A stretch of DNA of 64,000 nucleotides from Nocardia sp. NBC_00416 (GCF_036032445.1 NZ_CP107932.1:7132501-7196500); one strand, 5' to 3'; counted from the first letter of the stretch, positions 8,380 through 16,533 are shown. A program made the numbers and translations. The notes: a model not told the origin generated them from the sequence alone.

Positions 8380-8817
8380 ATGTCCGACCGAAGCGTTCAC
8401 CCGGTGCAACCGGGCCGGGCCGGGATGTTGTTACGGCGCGCCGACGGACTGCTCATGGAGGCCGCGGGGGAACGGGATCCGCGGGAACGGTTCCGCGTCG
8501 CCTACCTGGCCGCGTTGCGCGGGGCGGGGGCGGTGCTGGCGCTCACCGGAGCCGACGCCGCGCCCCGGGCGCGATCGCGTAACGCGTGGGTGATGTTGCA
8601 GCGCGCCGCCCCCGAATTCGTGATGTGGGCCGACTACTTCAGTGGCCATTCCGCGACCAGAGCGGCGCTCGAGGCCGGTCTGCCCCGGGCGATCGACGAT
8701 GCGGAGGCGGACGAGTTCTCCTCGCGGGTGGGCGCATTCCTGCACGACGTCGAGGACCTCATAGCCCCGGCGGCACGGCTGCGGGCGGCCGGTGAAGGCG
8801 GCGGCGCGCCGCGCTGA
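8380..8817 (+). CDS. SAV_6107-like HEPN-domain protein
   Basis: The 145-aa, mostly alpha-helical protein starts at an ATG with a good GGAGGGA Shine-Dalgarno 5 nt upstream. Its helices (RAGMLLRRADGLLMEAAG, ERFRVAYLAALRGAGAVLAL, ARSRNAWVMLQRAAPEFVMWADYF) match the small actinobacterial family called SAV_6107 HEPN-domain proteins. HEPN domains are often RNases or nucleotide-binding modules, but the catalytic R-X4-6-H motif is not obvious, so no activity is claimed. It is divergent from the GNAT operon, with 196 bp between the starts, and is followed by the DUF3040 gene on the same strand. The family occurs near metF and division genes in other actinomycetes, which fits this setting. Confidence 0.65.
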   Translation: MSDRSVHPVQPGRAGMLLRRADGLLMEAAGERDPRERFRVAYLAALRGAGAVLALTGADAAPRARSRNAWVMLQRAAPEFVMWADYFSGHSATRAALEAGLPRAIDDAEADEFSSRVGAFLHDVEDLIAPAARLRAAGEGGGAPR

Positions 8818-8937
8818 CCGTCGCCGTCAGTGGCCGGACCTCTGCTTTCGGCTCCGGGCGGGATTCGATCCGGCGACGAACTTCGTTCGGCTGCACCCAT
8901 ATGGTGGTACGGCTCTTGGCGAACTCGTATCATTGAT

Positions 8938-8984
8938 GACAGATAGCCGCCAAGGGGTTATCTGTCGCCTACCCGGAGGCGACA
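8938..8984 (+). promoter_or_regulatory. two mutually exclusive hairpins in the DUF3040 leader
   Basis: GACAGATA (8938-8945) pairs with TATCTGTC (8959-8966). The overlapping TGTCGCCT (8963-8970) pairs with AGGCGACA (8977-8984). Both stems are 8 bp and perfect, and they share TGTC (8963-8966), so only one can form at a time. They precede the GGGGGAGG Shine-Dalgarno (9001-9008). A TATCAT at 8929-8934 could be the -10 box, placing the stems at the 5' end of the mRNA. This resembles an attenuator, or DNA operators for a dimeric repressor. Confidence 0.45.
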
Positions 8985-9012
8985 GCCACGTCCTAGTGCC
9001 GGGGGAGGTACC

Positions 9013-9447
9013 GTGCCACTCTCCGAGCACGAGCAGCGCATGCTCGAACAGATCGAGAGCGCTCTCTATGCTGAGGATCCGAAGTTCGCGTCGTCCGTCC
9101 GCGGTGGACGTCTTCGAACGACCTCTAGTCGTCGCAGACTCCAGGCCGCGGCCTTGTTCGTACTCGGCCTTGTCCTACTCGTCGCGGGTATCGCCCTTCC
9201 GGTGAGACCAGGCGGCTTTCCGATCATCAGTCTGGTCGGGTTCATCGTGATGTTCGGTGCGGGAGTGCTGCTCCTGCTCGGCAGCGCCAAGGGCGGTGCG
9301 CCGGGCCGGGGCGGCGGTTCGTCGGGCGATTCGCCCGGGACATCCGGGCCGGCGGAACGAGCCGGTGGCCGCGGCCGCCAGCGTCGGACCGGCGGGTTCA
9401 CCGAGCGGATGGAGGACCGTTTCCGCCGGAGGTTCGAACAGGATTAG
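9013..9447 (+). CDS. DUF3040 membrane protein (Rv2169c-like)
   Basis: The 144-aa protein has the DUF3040 N-terminus (PLSEHEQRMLEQIESALYAEDPKFASS), a basic linker, two adjacent membrane helices (about 46-64 and 70-90) and a Gly/Ser/Arg-rich cytosolic tail ending in FTERMEDRFRRRFEQD. The GTG start is supported by a GGGGGAGG ribosome site 4 nt upstream. The family is restricted to actinobacteria and, as here, is commonly found just upstream of mraZ (Rv2169c in M. tuberculosis). Its function is unknown; the conserved linkage suggests an envelope or division role. The leader contains overlapping hairpins, and a strong 19-bp hairpin terminates the transcript 28 nt after the stop. Confidence 0.8.
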   Translation: MPLSEHEQRMLEQIESALYAEDPKFASSVRGGRLRTTSSRRRLQAAALFVLGLVLLVAGIALPVRPGGFPIISLVGFIVMFGAGVLLLLGSAKGGAPGRGGGSSGDSPGTSGPAERAGGRGRQRRTGGFTERMEDRFRRRFEQD

Positions 9448-9475
9448 CCGGGCAACCGAACCGGCCACAACGATC

Positions 9476-9517
9476 GACAGCGGTGCCGCACCGGATTTCC
9501 GGTGCGGCACCGCTGTC
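9476..9517 (+). terminator. 19-bp perfect hairpin after the DUF3040 gene
   Basis: Arms 9476-9494 and 9499-9517 (GACAGCGGTGCCGCACCGG and its exact complement) are separated by ATTT. There is no T-run, as is normal for high-GC terminators. It isolates the DUF3040 unit from the mraZ promoter. Confidence 0.7.
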
Positions 9518-9804
9518 TGTACGGGTACCGCCCGTCCTGTGGGATGCCGGGTGGGCGGGGGTCGCGGCGTGTCCCCGCCCGCCCATTTCCCACATCGCTC
9601 CACCGGGCCCCTCCGCACTGCCCCACCGCGGCGGCGGAGTGGGTGTGAACAGGGGGTTTGCTGGAAGTTGACGGGGGATGTCCGAGTCGGCCCGCGTGGA
9701 CGCGCGCGAGGAGGCAGGGCCCGCGAAAAGTTCACCCCGTGAGTGATAGCTGGGATGACCTGCGAAATCGGACGGCCGGGGAGGCACATCACCCCGTGTT
9801 TCGA
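9518..9804. other. gene-free spacer upstream of the mraZ promoter
   Basis: No credible coding region is seen. It contains one further GC hairpin (GGGCGGGG 9553-9560 with CCCCGCCC 9573-9580) and a TTGACG at about 9667-9672 that could belong to an upstream promoter, without a convincing -10 box. Confidence 0.4.
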
Positions 9805-9835
9805 TTGAAAGTGGGGGAAAGTGGGGTAATGTGGA
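9805..9835 (+). promoter_or_regulatory. mraZ promoter overlapped by three MraZ boxes
   Basis: TTGAAA (9805-9810) and TAATGT (9827-9832), spaced 16 nt, make a good sigma-70-type promoter. Three direct repeats GTGGG, GTGGG and GTGGA begin at 9811, 9821 and 9831, exactly 10 bp apart. This is the repeat architecture bound by MraZ in other bacteria (TGGG-type boxes with 5-nt spacers). Because the boxes cover the spacer and -10, MraZ should repress its own operon. Confidence 0.75.
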
Positions 9836-9920
9836 GCGCGCACTACAGGAGAGGCCGTAAGGCACTCGGCCGGCGCAGTCGGCCAACACCATTCGAGGTG
9901 GTCCGGTAGGAGGTATCGGG

Positions 9921-10352
9921 TTGTTTCTCGGTACTTACACACCTCGTCTGGACGACAAAGGGCGGCTCACGTTGCCCGCGAAGTTTCGAGATGATCTGGC
10001 GGGAGGGTTGATGGTCACCAAAGGACAGGACCACAGCCTTGCCGTGTATCCGAAGGACGAGTTCAGTGCACTCGCCCGGCGCGCCGCGTCGGCATCCCGG
10101 AGCAACCCGCAGGCGCGGGCCTTCGTCCGGGCGCTGGCGGCGGGAACGGACGAACAGACGTTGGACGGGCAGGGCCGGATCGTGTTGTCGGCCGAACATC
10201 GCCGGTACGCCAACCTCACCCGCGACTGTACGGTCATCGGTTCGGTCGACTTCCTGGAGATTTGGGACAAGCAGGCGTGGGAGACCTACCTCGCCGAGCA
10301 CGAGGAGGACTACGCAGAAGCGAGAGACGAGGCACTGGGCGGAATCTTCTAG
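9921..10352 (+). CDS. mraZ: transcriptional regulator MraZ
   Basis: The 143-aa protein carries two SpoVT/AbrB-like domains: the first begins FLGTYTPRLDDKGRLTLPAKFR (residues 2-23), the second has EQTLDGQGRIVLSAEHRRYA (about 77-96). MraZ forms ring-shaped oligomers and represses the dcw operon by binding repeated boxes in its own promoter; such boxes lie 86-110 nt upstream here. The start is a TTG at 9921 with an AGGAGG ribosome site 7 nt before it, and no ATG or GTG gives a full first domain. Length and order (mraZ then rsmH) are canonical. The mRNA continues into a structured 281-nt spacer before rsmH. Confidence 0.93.
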   Translation: MFLGTYTPRLDDKGRLTLPAKFRDDLAGGLMVTKGQDHSLAVYPKDEFSALARRAASASRSNPQARAFVRALAAGTDEQTLDGQGRIVLSAEHRRYANLTRDCTVIGSVDFLEIWDKQAWETYLAEHEEDYAEARDEALGGIF

Positions 10353-10390
10353 CCCGCGCGAGTGCCACGCGGCCTCTGCCCGGATGCGGA

Positions 10391-10505
10391 CCCTGACGTA
10401 CTTCCCCGACGCCAGGTGCCGCTTCGGTCAGAGACCCCGCGGCATTCGTACATCACCGATTTCCCGCTGTCGCAATTCCTGTGAATGCGCTGGATCGGGT
10501 GATGT
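10391..10505 (+). promoter_or_regulatory. structured RNA leader before rsmH (mraW-motif-like)
   Basis: The mraZ-rsmH spacer is 281 nt and has no gene. Complementary segments are CTGAC 10393-10397 with GTCAG 10427-10431; GCCGC 10418-10422 with GCGGC 10439-10443 (interleaved, giving a pseudoknot); TGACGTAC 10394-10401 with GTACATCA 10448-10455 (one mismatch); and ACATCACC 10450-10457 with GGTGATGT 10498-10505 (perfect). Several exclude each other. An actinobacterial 'mraW RNA motif' has been described at exactly this position; identity with it is inferred from location and from the CTTCCCCGACGCCAGGTGCC core. Confidence 0.6.
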
Positions 10506-10633
10506 CGGCGCGGCCGTATCTCACGCAATCAATTGTTCGACCGCTTCGGCACCGGTATCCGCACCGAGAATCCGGGTGCGATGCGACCCGAATCCGGTCG
10601 TCACGGGGCCAGGCACGAATCCGGGAGGTCGAT

Positions 10634-11611
10634 TTGAACCGTGAGCAGCACGGCACACGACACGTACCTGTTCTGCTCACTCGCGCGGCCGAATTGCTCG
10701 ACCCGGTAGTCGACGGTCCGGCGGCGGTGTATCTCGACGCGACACTGGGTCTCGGCGGCCACGCCGAATACTTCCTGCGGACCCACCGGGATCTGCACCT
10801 GGTAGGACTCGACCGCGATACCCGCGCGCTCGCGCTCGCCGGTGATCGGCTCCGGCCCTACGAAGACCGGATCACCCTGGTACACACCCGATACGACGGG
10901 ATCGCCGATGCGCTCGCGGCGGCCGATCTGCCCGCCGTCGGCTCGGTGAGCGGCATCCTGATGGATCTCGGTGTCTCGTCCATGCAATTGGACGAGGCCG
11001 AACGAGGTTTCGCCTACTCGGTGGACGCACCACTGGATATGCGGATGGACGCCACCACCGGCCCGACCGCCGCCGATGTGCTCAATACCTATAGTCAGGG
11101 CGAAATCGCGCGGGTGCTGCGAGTTTACGGTGAGGAACGCTTCGCGAATCGGATCGCCGCCGAGGTCGTCCGACGCCGGGCCCGGCAGCCGCTGCATACC
11201 AGCGCCGAACTGGTGAGCCTGCTCTACGACACCATTCCCGCGCCCGCCCGCCGTACCGGCGGGCATCCCGCCAAGCGGACCTTCCAGGCCTTGCGGGTCG
11301 AGGTGAACGGCGAACTCGATTCGCTGCGGGCGGCATTGCCGGCGGCACTGGACGCGCTGCGCCCGGGCGGCCGGATCGTCGTCATGTCCTACCAGTCGCT
11401 CGAGGACCGGGTCGTCAAACACGAACTCGCCGATCGCGCGAAATCCAGGACCCCGGTCGGCCTGCCGGTCGAACTTCCGGGCATGGGACCGGAGTTCCGC
11501 ATTCTCACCCGTGGCGCCGAGCAAGCCGGCGCCACCGAGATCGAGGAGAACCCACGCGCCGCGCCGGTCCGGATGCGCGCGGCGGAGAAAATCGTGCAGG
11601 AGGCGGGATGA
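10634..11611 (+). CDS. rsmH: 16S rRNA (cytosine1402-N4)-methyltransferase RsmH (MraW)
   Basis: The 325-aa SAM-dependent enzyme methylates N4 of C1402 in the 16S rRNA decoding site. Family motifs are HVPVLLTRAAELL (10-22), YLDATLGLGGHAEYFL (33-48, SAM motif I), LVGLDRDTRAL, GILMDLGVSSMQLDEAERGFAY and LDMRMD. The C-terminal part has HPAKRTFQALRVEVNGEL and PGGRIVVMSYQSLEDRVVK, both canonical. The start is the TTG at 10634, with GGAGG 5 nt upstream; no better in-frame codon begins just before HVPVLL. It follows mraZ through a structured leader, and its stop overlaps an 80-codon ORF that leads into ftsL. Confidence 0.93.
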   Translation: MNREQHGTRHVPVLLTRAAELLDPVVDGPAAVYLDATLGLGGHAEYFLRTHRDLHLVGLDRDTRALALAGDRLRPYEDRITLVHTRYDGIADALAAADLPAVGSVSGILMDLGVSSMQLDEAERGFAYSVDAPLDMRMDATTGPTAADVLNTYSQGEIARVLRVYGEERFANRIAAEVVRRRARQPLHTSAELVSLLYDTIPAPARRTGGHPAKRTFQALRVEVNGELDSLRAALPAALDALRPGGRIVVMSYQSLEDRVVKHELADRAKSRTPVGLPVELPGMGPEFRILTRGAEQAGATEIEENPRAAPVRMRAAEKIVQEAG

Positions 11612-11850
11612 TCCGGAACACCGGCACCATCGGCCGTGGCGGTTCAGCCGTTCGCCCGGCGCCGAATTCGGTTGTCTCCGTAGCCCGGTTCCGGTACGAC
11701 GGTGCGTATGCGATTACCGGATATCGCATCGATGTCCAGAGTGCCGCGGTGGTGTCGGAGGAGCACCGACCGGGTACGACGGACCACAGGAGCGGAGCGC
11801 GCGGGTCGATACCGCGGGCCATCACACCGATACGGGGGTATCAGGTATGA
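11608..11850 (+). CDS. small hypothetical ORF coupled between rsmH and ftsL
   Basis: An 80-codon frame begins at ATG 11608, overlapping the rsmH stop (ATGA), and ends by overlapping the ftsL ATG (ATGA at 11847-11850). It has an excellent ribosome site, AGGAGG 4 nt upstream. The peptide starts MIRNTGTIGRGG and is basic and without recognisable domains or membrane segments. Its third-codon-position GC is roughly 70-75 percent, clearly below the neighbouring genes, which argues for caution. It may be a true small protein, a coupling cistron that carries ribosomes from rsmH to ftsL, or a fortuitous frame. I do not recognise it from other dcw clusters. Confidence 0.42.
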   Translation: MIRNTGTIGRGGSAVRPAPNSVVSVARFRYDGAYAITGYRIDVQSAAVVSEEHRPGTTDHRSGARGSIPRAITPIRGYQV

Positions 11851-12869
11851 GTGTGGGCACACGTACCGAGACCGGGCGTCCGGCGCGCCGGGTGCACGAC
11901 GCGGAGCGGGTGAGATCCGGTGCCGCACAACGGGCTTACGCCCGGCGCCGACAGCGCGCCGCGGGCCCGTCCGATACGGCGCCGGCGGTCGCGGCGAGGT
12001 CCGAGTTGGCCGGGCGGGGTCCGTTCGTCGCCGCGATCCTCGCCATGTTCGGCTGCGGTCTCGCGCTCACCCTGGTGCTGACCACGCGCGCCGCCGAGGA
12101 CAGCTACCAGCTCAGTGACGCCCGCGAAGCCAACCGGGTGCTCTCCGATGAACGCGCCGCCCTGCAGCGCGAAGTGGCCGCGGCCGATTCCGCGCCCGAA
12201 CTCGCGGCCCGCGCACGGGAACTCGGGATGATCCCGGCGGAGGACCCGGCTCGCCTGGTGGTCGCCCCGGACGGGACGGTCACCGTGGTCGGTGAGCCGA
12301 AGCCGGCCCAGGGCCCGCCGGCGCCGCCGCTGAACGCCCCTCCCCGTCCCGGGGCGCCGGGCGCCGGCGCGGATCCCGGGGAGCGGATCGTCCCGGTTCC
12401 CGCGCTGCCCCGTACGGACTCGGCTGCCCCGAACCAGGGCAACGTACTGGCCGCGCCGAGCACCGCCCCGGCCCCGGTACTGCAGGGCCCGGAGACCGCT
12501 CCTGCGCCGGGCGATCAATTCGGTGCCCGATCGCCCGTACCGGACGCTCCGGCTCCCGACTCGGTGCAAGACCCCGACGGTTCGGCTCCGGCGAATGCCG
12601 AGGTGCCGCCGCCGGCTCCGCCCGAGGTAGTCGATCCGGCGGGAGAGTCCGCGCCGATCGAGGGGGCCGCCGTCGCGCCGGCCGATGCCCCGCTACCGGC
12701 CGACGTGCCGGCCAACGGAGTGCCCACTCCGGTCGCGCCGCCCGCCGAGAACGGAGTACCCGCCGGCGGCCCGGTCGCCGCCGATGTCCCGGCTCCGGAG
12801 GTCGCCGGCGTCCCGCCCGCCGGCACCCCGCGGCTGCCGCCCGACACGACGGGTGAGGAGATGCGATGA
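11847..12869 (+). CDS. ftsL: cell division protein FtsL
   Basis: The 340-aa bitopic protein has a basic cytosolic N-terminus (about 1-60), one membrane helix (about 59-79, PFVAAILAMFGCGLALTLVL), and a periplasmic leucine-zipper-like coiled coil (AEDSYQLSDAREANRVLSDERAALQREVAA). A very long Pro/Ala-rich tail of about 200 residues follows. Long proline-rich FtsL proteins are typical of Corynebacteriales (Rv2164c). FtsL forms the FtsQLB complex that activates FtsWI at the septum. I chose the ATG at 11847, with GGGGG 8 nt upstream, overlapping the preceding small ORF. Its stop overlaps the pbpB ATG (ATGA). Confidence 0.85.
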   Translation: MSVGTRTETGRPARRVHDAERVRSGAAQRAYARRRQRAAGPSDTAPAVAARSELAGRGPFVAAILAMFGCGLALTLVLTTRAAEDSYQLSDAREANRVLSDERAALQREVAAADSAPELAARARELGMIPAEDPARLVVAPDGTVTVVGEPKPAQGPPAPPLNAPPRPGAPGAGADPGERIVPVPALPRTDSAAPNQGNVLAAPSTAPAPVLQGPETAPAPGDQFGARSPVPDAPAPDSVQDPDGSAPANAEVPPPAPPEVVDPAGESAPIEGAAVAPADAPLPADVPANGVPTPVAPPAENGVPAGGPVAADVPAPEVAGVPPAGTPRLPPDTTGEEMR

Positions 12870-14827
12870 ACCGGCGCGGGTCGGGTCGCGGACGCGATTC
12901 CGCGCCGAGATCCGGTGCCGCGGCCGGCCGCGGCACCGGCAAGAAACGATCCGCCGAGGTCGCCCGATCCGCGCCTCCCCGATCCCGGCCCCCCGCGCGA
13001 CCCCGCACCGGCCGATCCACCCCGGACGGCCCGGTCCGGATCCGGCTCGGCGCCGGCCGGTTGATCATGTTGGTCGCGCTCACCGTGGTGGCCCTGCAAC
13101 TGCTGTGGCTGCAGACGATCGCCGCGCCCACGCTGTCCGCGCAGGCGGCCGGGCAGCGCACCGCGTACCAGGATCTGCCCGCCACCCGCGGCACGATCAC
13201 CGACCGCAACGGTAAATCGCTGGCCTTCACCATCACCGCCCAGTCGCTGAACTTCCAGCCGATCCGGGTGCGCAAGGATCTCGCCGACGCGCACACGAAG
13301 GACGATTCCGCACCCGAACCCGATCGGCGGCTCGAAGACATCGCCCGTACCGTTCACCAGGTCCTCGGCGACGAGGGGCCGCCGGAGTCCGAACTGCTGG
13401 ACAAACTGCGCAGTGACCAGACCTTCGTATATCTGGCGCGCAATGTCGACCCACGCAAGGCCGACGAGATCACCGCGAAGTTCCCCGAGGTCGGAACCGA
13501 GCGCCAGGACCTGCGTGAATACCCGGGCGGATCGCTCGCGGCCAATATCGTCGGCGCCACCGGCTGGGACGGGCACGGCCGGGTCGGGCTCGAAGCCTCG
13601 CTGGACTCGGCGCTCGCCGGCACCGACGGGTCCTACACCTACGACCGCGGCTCCGACGGCGCGGTGATACCGGGCAGTCTGCGCGACCGCCAGCCCGCGT
13701 TGGACGGCAACAATGTCGAGCTCACCCTGGACTCCTATCTGCAGAACTATGTGCAGCAGCAGGTACAGCAGGCCAAGGACCGATCGGGCGCGAGATCGGC
13801 CTCCGCGGTGGTGCTGGACGCCAAGACCGGCCAGGTGCTGGCGATGGCCAACGACAACACCTTCAATCCGGCGCTCGGTCCGCAGCACTGGGACCCGGCC
13901 GGACTCGACAATCCGTCGGTGACCCAGCCCTTCGAACCCGGTTCGGTCAACAAGGTCGTCACGGCCGCGGCGGCCATCGAATACGGGCTCACCACCCCCG
14001 AAGAGGTACACCAGGTGCCGGGCCGGATCGATATGTCGGGGGTGACGGTGGGCGACGCGTGGGAGCACGGTGTGGCCCCCTATACGACCACCGGGATCTT
14101 CGGTAAATCGTCCAACGTCGGCACCCTCATGCTGGCGCAACGGGTGGGGGAGGACCGGTACGCCGATATGCTCGACCGCTTCGGTCTGGGGCGTCGCACC
14201 GAGGTCGGATTGCCCGGCGAGAGTTCGGGTCTGCTGCCCGCCCGGGATCAGTGGTCGGGCGGCACCTTCGCGAACCTGCCCATCGGACAGGGTCTGTCGA
14301 TGACGACACTGCAGATGACGGGGATGTACCAGGCGATCGCCAACGACGGGGTCCGGATACCCCCGCGCATCGTGCGCGCCACCGTGGCGCCCGACGGAAC
14401 CCGCACCGAGGAGCCGGCGCCCGAGGGGGTCCGCGTGGTGGGCGCGCAGACCTCGCGCACGTTGCGCACGATGTTCCAGTCGGTCCTGCAGAACGATCCG
14501 ACGGGCGTCCAGATGGGCACCGGGTCCGCTGCCGCCGTCGACGGGTATCGGATCGCCGGGAAGACCGGGACCGCGCAGCAGGTCGACCCGAACTGTGGTT
14601 GCTATTCGAGTTCCTCGTACTGGATCACCTTCGCCGGTATAGCGCCCGCGGACAATCCGCGCTATGTCGTCGGCATGATGCTCGACGCGCCGGTGCGCAG
14701 TTCCGACGGCAGTGGCGGACAATCGGCGGCACCGCTGTTCCACAACATCGCCTCGTGGGCTCTGCAGCGGGATCGGATACCGCCGTCGAGCGAACCGGAA
14801 CGGCAGTTCGTCCTGCAGGCGTCGTGA
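12866..14827 (+). CDS. pbpB: peptidoglycan transpeptidase PbpB (FtsI, class B PBP3)
   Basis: The 653-aa class B penicillin-binding protein has a 60-residue basic cytosolic tail, one membrane helix (about 65-85), the PBP dimerisation domain (LPATRGTITDRNGKSLAFTI at 104-123) and a transpeptidase domain. All three catalytic motifs are present: SVNK (Ser360-Lys363), SSN (415-417) and KTG (566-568). It cross-links septal peptidoglycan in partnership with FtsW and is a beta-lactam target. An extra segment with two cysteines (CGC, around 580) near the KTG motif resembles the mycobacterial homologue Rv2163c. It overlaps ftsL by ATGA. An 89-bp gap follows before murE, with a weak possible promoter. 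Confidence 0.93.
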   Translation: MNRRGSGRGRDSAPRSGAAAGRGTGKKRSAEVARSAPPRSRPPARPRTGRSTPDGPVRIRLGAGRLIMLVALTVVALQLLWLQTIAAPTLSAQAAGQRTAYQDLPATRGTITDRNGKSLAFTITAQSLNFQPIRVRKDLADAHTKDDSAPEPDRRLEDIARTVHQVLGDEGPPESELLDKLRSDQTFVYLARNVDPRKADEITAKFPEVGTERQDLREYPGGSLAANIVGATGWDGHGRVGLEASLDSALAGTDGSYTYDRGSDGAVIPGSLRDRQPALDGNNVELTLDSYLQNYVQQQVQQAKDRSGARSASAVVLDAKTGQVLAMANDNTFNPALGPQHWDPAGLDNPSVTQPFEPGSVNKVVTAAAAIEYGLTTPEEVHQVPGRIDMSGVTVGDAWEHGVAPYTTTGIFGKSSNVGTLMLAQRVGEDRYADMLDRFGLGRRTEVGLPGESSGLLPARDQWSGGTFANLPIGQGLSMTTLQMTGMYQAIANDGVRIPPRIVRATVAPDGTRTEEPAPEGVRVVGAQTSRTLRTMFQSVLQNDPTGVQMGTGSAAAVDGYRIAGKTGTAQQVDPNCGCYSSSSYWITFAGIAPADNPRYVVGMMLDAPVRSSDGSGGQSAAPLFHNIASWALQRDRIPPSSEPERQFVLQAS

Positions 14828-14916
14828 TTCGGCGAACCGGATTGTCCGACCGTGACGTGGCGTCGGTAACCTGACTCGTCGTCGTATCCGCGCTCCATCA
14901 CGCAGAGAGGAACCCT

Positions 14917-16533
14917 GTGCCCGCGCAGTCCAGCCAGCACGCGCTGCGGCCGGCCCGGCCGCTGTCGACCCCGCTGCCCGACCTGCTGGATCTGATCGAC
15001 GCCGAATCTCGGCCGCCGGTCGCCCCCGACCTGCTCGTCACCGGGATAGAACAGCGCTCCGACGCGGTGTTACCCGGTGACCTGTTCACCGCGTTACCGG
15101 GTGCCCGTGCGCACGGCGCGCGGTTCGCCGCGGACGCTGTGCGCCGGGGCGCGGTCGCCGTACTCACCGATGCCGCGGGCGCCGAGCTCGCGGGTGAACT
15201 CCCGGTGCCGGTCCTGGTGCGTGAGAATCCGCGCGCGATCCTCGGCGAGCTGTCCGCGGTGATCTACGGTCAGCCGTCGCAGCGGTTGCGGATCATCGGG
15301 ATCACCGGCACCTCCGGTAAGACCACCACCTCGTATCTGGTGGAGGCGGGTCTGGCCGCGGGCGGCCTGTCCACGGCTCTGATCGGCACCATCGAGACCC
15401 GGATCGGCGGCCGGCGCGTTCCGAGCGCGCTCACCACCCCGGAGGCTCCGCAACTGCACGCCATGTTCGCGCTCATGGTGGAGCAGGGTGTGGACGCGGT
15501 GGTGATGGAGGTGTCCAGCCACGCGCTGGCGCTGGGCCGGGTCGACGGGGTGCGGTTCGCGGTGGGCGCGTTCACCAACTTGTCGCAGGACCATCTGGAT
15601 TTCCACGCCGATTTCGAGGACTATTTCGCCGCCAAGCGCCGGCTGTTCGAGCCCGAATCGCCGGTGGCCGCCCGTACCGCGGTGGTGTGCGTGGACGACG
15701 CGTGGGGACGTCGCCTGGCCGACGGCCTGGCCGCGCCGGTGCGGGTCTCGACGACCGAGTCGGCGGATTGGTCGCTGACCGGCCCGGCCCGCGCGCACAG
15801 CGGCGAACAGGAATTCACCGCGGCCGGGCCGCAGGGCGACACCGTCGTCCGGTTGCGGCTCCCCGGTGACTACAACGTCGCCAACGGCTTGCTCGCACTC
15901 GCGATCTGCGCGGCCGCGGGAGTCGCGCCGGCGACCGCCGGGCCCGCGCTGGCCGCGGTGGATGTGCCCGGCCGCATGCAGCGGGTGGAGCGGGGGCAGG
16001 AGTTCCTGGCTCTGGTGGACTACGCGCACAAACCGGCCGCCGTAGAGTCGGTCATCTCCACCCTGCGCACCCATCTGGCCGACGCGGGGAGCCGGGGCAG
16101 GCTGGCGGTGGTGGTCGGCGCGGGCGGCGATCGGGACACCGGAAAGCGCGGGTTGATGGGCGCGGCCGCCGCGCGCGGGGCGGATCTGCTGATCGTCACC
16201 GACGACAATCCGCGTTCCGAGGACGCGGCCGCGATCCGTGCCGCGCTGATCGCGGGCGCGCGCAGCGTTTCGGAGGAGCAGTGCGGCGAGGTCCGCGACA
16301 TCGGTGACCGGACAGCGGCCATCGAGGCGGCTGTCGGCTGGGCGAACGCCGGTGATGTGGTGCTGGTGGCGGGGAAAGGCCACGAGGTAGGGCAGGAGAT
16401 CAACGGGGTGAAATATCCGTTCGACGACCGCGAGGTGCTCGCGGCCGCGATCGATTCGACATTGCGGCACAGTTCCGGGGACGCGGACAACGGTTCGTGG
16501 CCGAACGGCGCGGAGGACTTGACAGTTTCATGA
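14917..16533 (+). CDS. murE: UDP-MurNAc-tripeptide ligase MurE (meso-DAP adding)
   Basis: The 538-aa cytosolic Mur ligase has the ATP P-loop ITGTSGKTTTSY (129-140), substrate motif LTTPEAPQ, the HLDFHADFEDYFAAK segment with the conserved Lys (about 240), and a C-terminal binding domain. The DNPR motif (430-433, within TDDNPRSED) is the signature for recognition of meso-diaminopimelate rather than lysine, so it adds mDAP to UDP-MurNAc-L-Ala-D-Glu. The start is a GTG at 14917 after GAGAGGAA. The stop overlaps the murF ATG. It is the first of an unbroken run of overlapping wall genes to murC. Confidence 0.93.
   Translation: MPAQSSQHALRPARPLSTPLPDLLDLIDAESRPPVAPDLLVTGIEQRSDAVLPGDLFTALPGARAHGARFAADAVRRGAVAVLTDAAGAELAGELPVPVLVRENPRAILGELSAVIYGQPSQRLRIIGITGTSGKTTTSYLVEAGLAAGGLSTALIGTIETRIGGRRVPSALTTPEAPQLHAMFALMVEQGVDAVVMEVSSHALALGRVDGVRFAVGAFTNLSQDHLDFHADFEDYFAAKRRLFEPESPVAARTAVVCVDDAWGRRLADGLAAPVRVSTTESADWSLTGPARAHSGEQEFTAAGPQGDTVVRLRLPGDYNVANGLLALAICAAAGVAPATAGPALAAVDVPGRMQRVERGQEFLALVDYAHKPAAVESVISTLRTHLADAGSRGRLAVVVGAGGDRDTGKRGLMGAAAARGADLLIVTDDNPRSEDAAAIRAALIAGARSVSEEQCGEVRDIGDRTAAIEAAVGWANAGDVVLVAGKGHEVGQEINGVKYPFDDREVLAAAIDSTLRHSSGDADNGSWPNGAEDLTVS

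Noticed and set aside
12515..14743. 742-codon frame opposite ftsL/pbpB
   Set aside because: Antisense to the complete PbpB with all three catalytic motifs; composition typical of an antisense frame.
14842..14872. Possible promoter (TTGTCC, 19-nt spacer, TAACCT) between pbpB and murE
   Set aside because: Spacer too long and -35 weak; the 89-bp gap alone is not evidence of a separate transcript.
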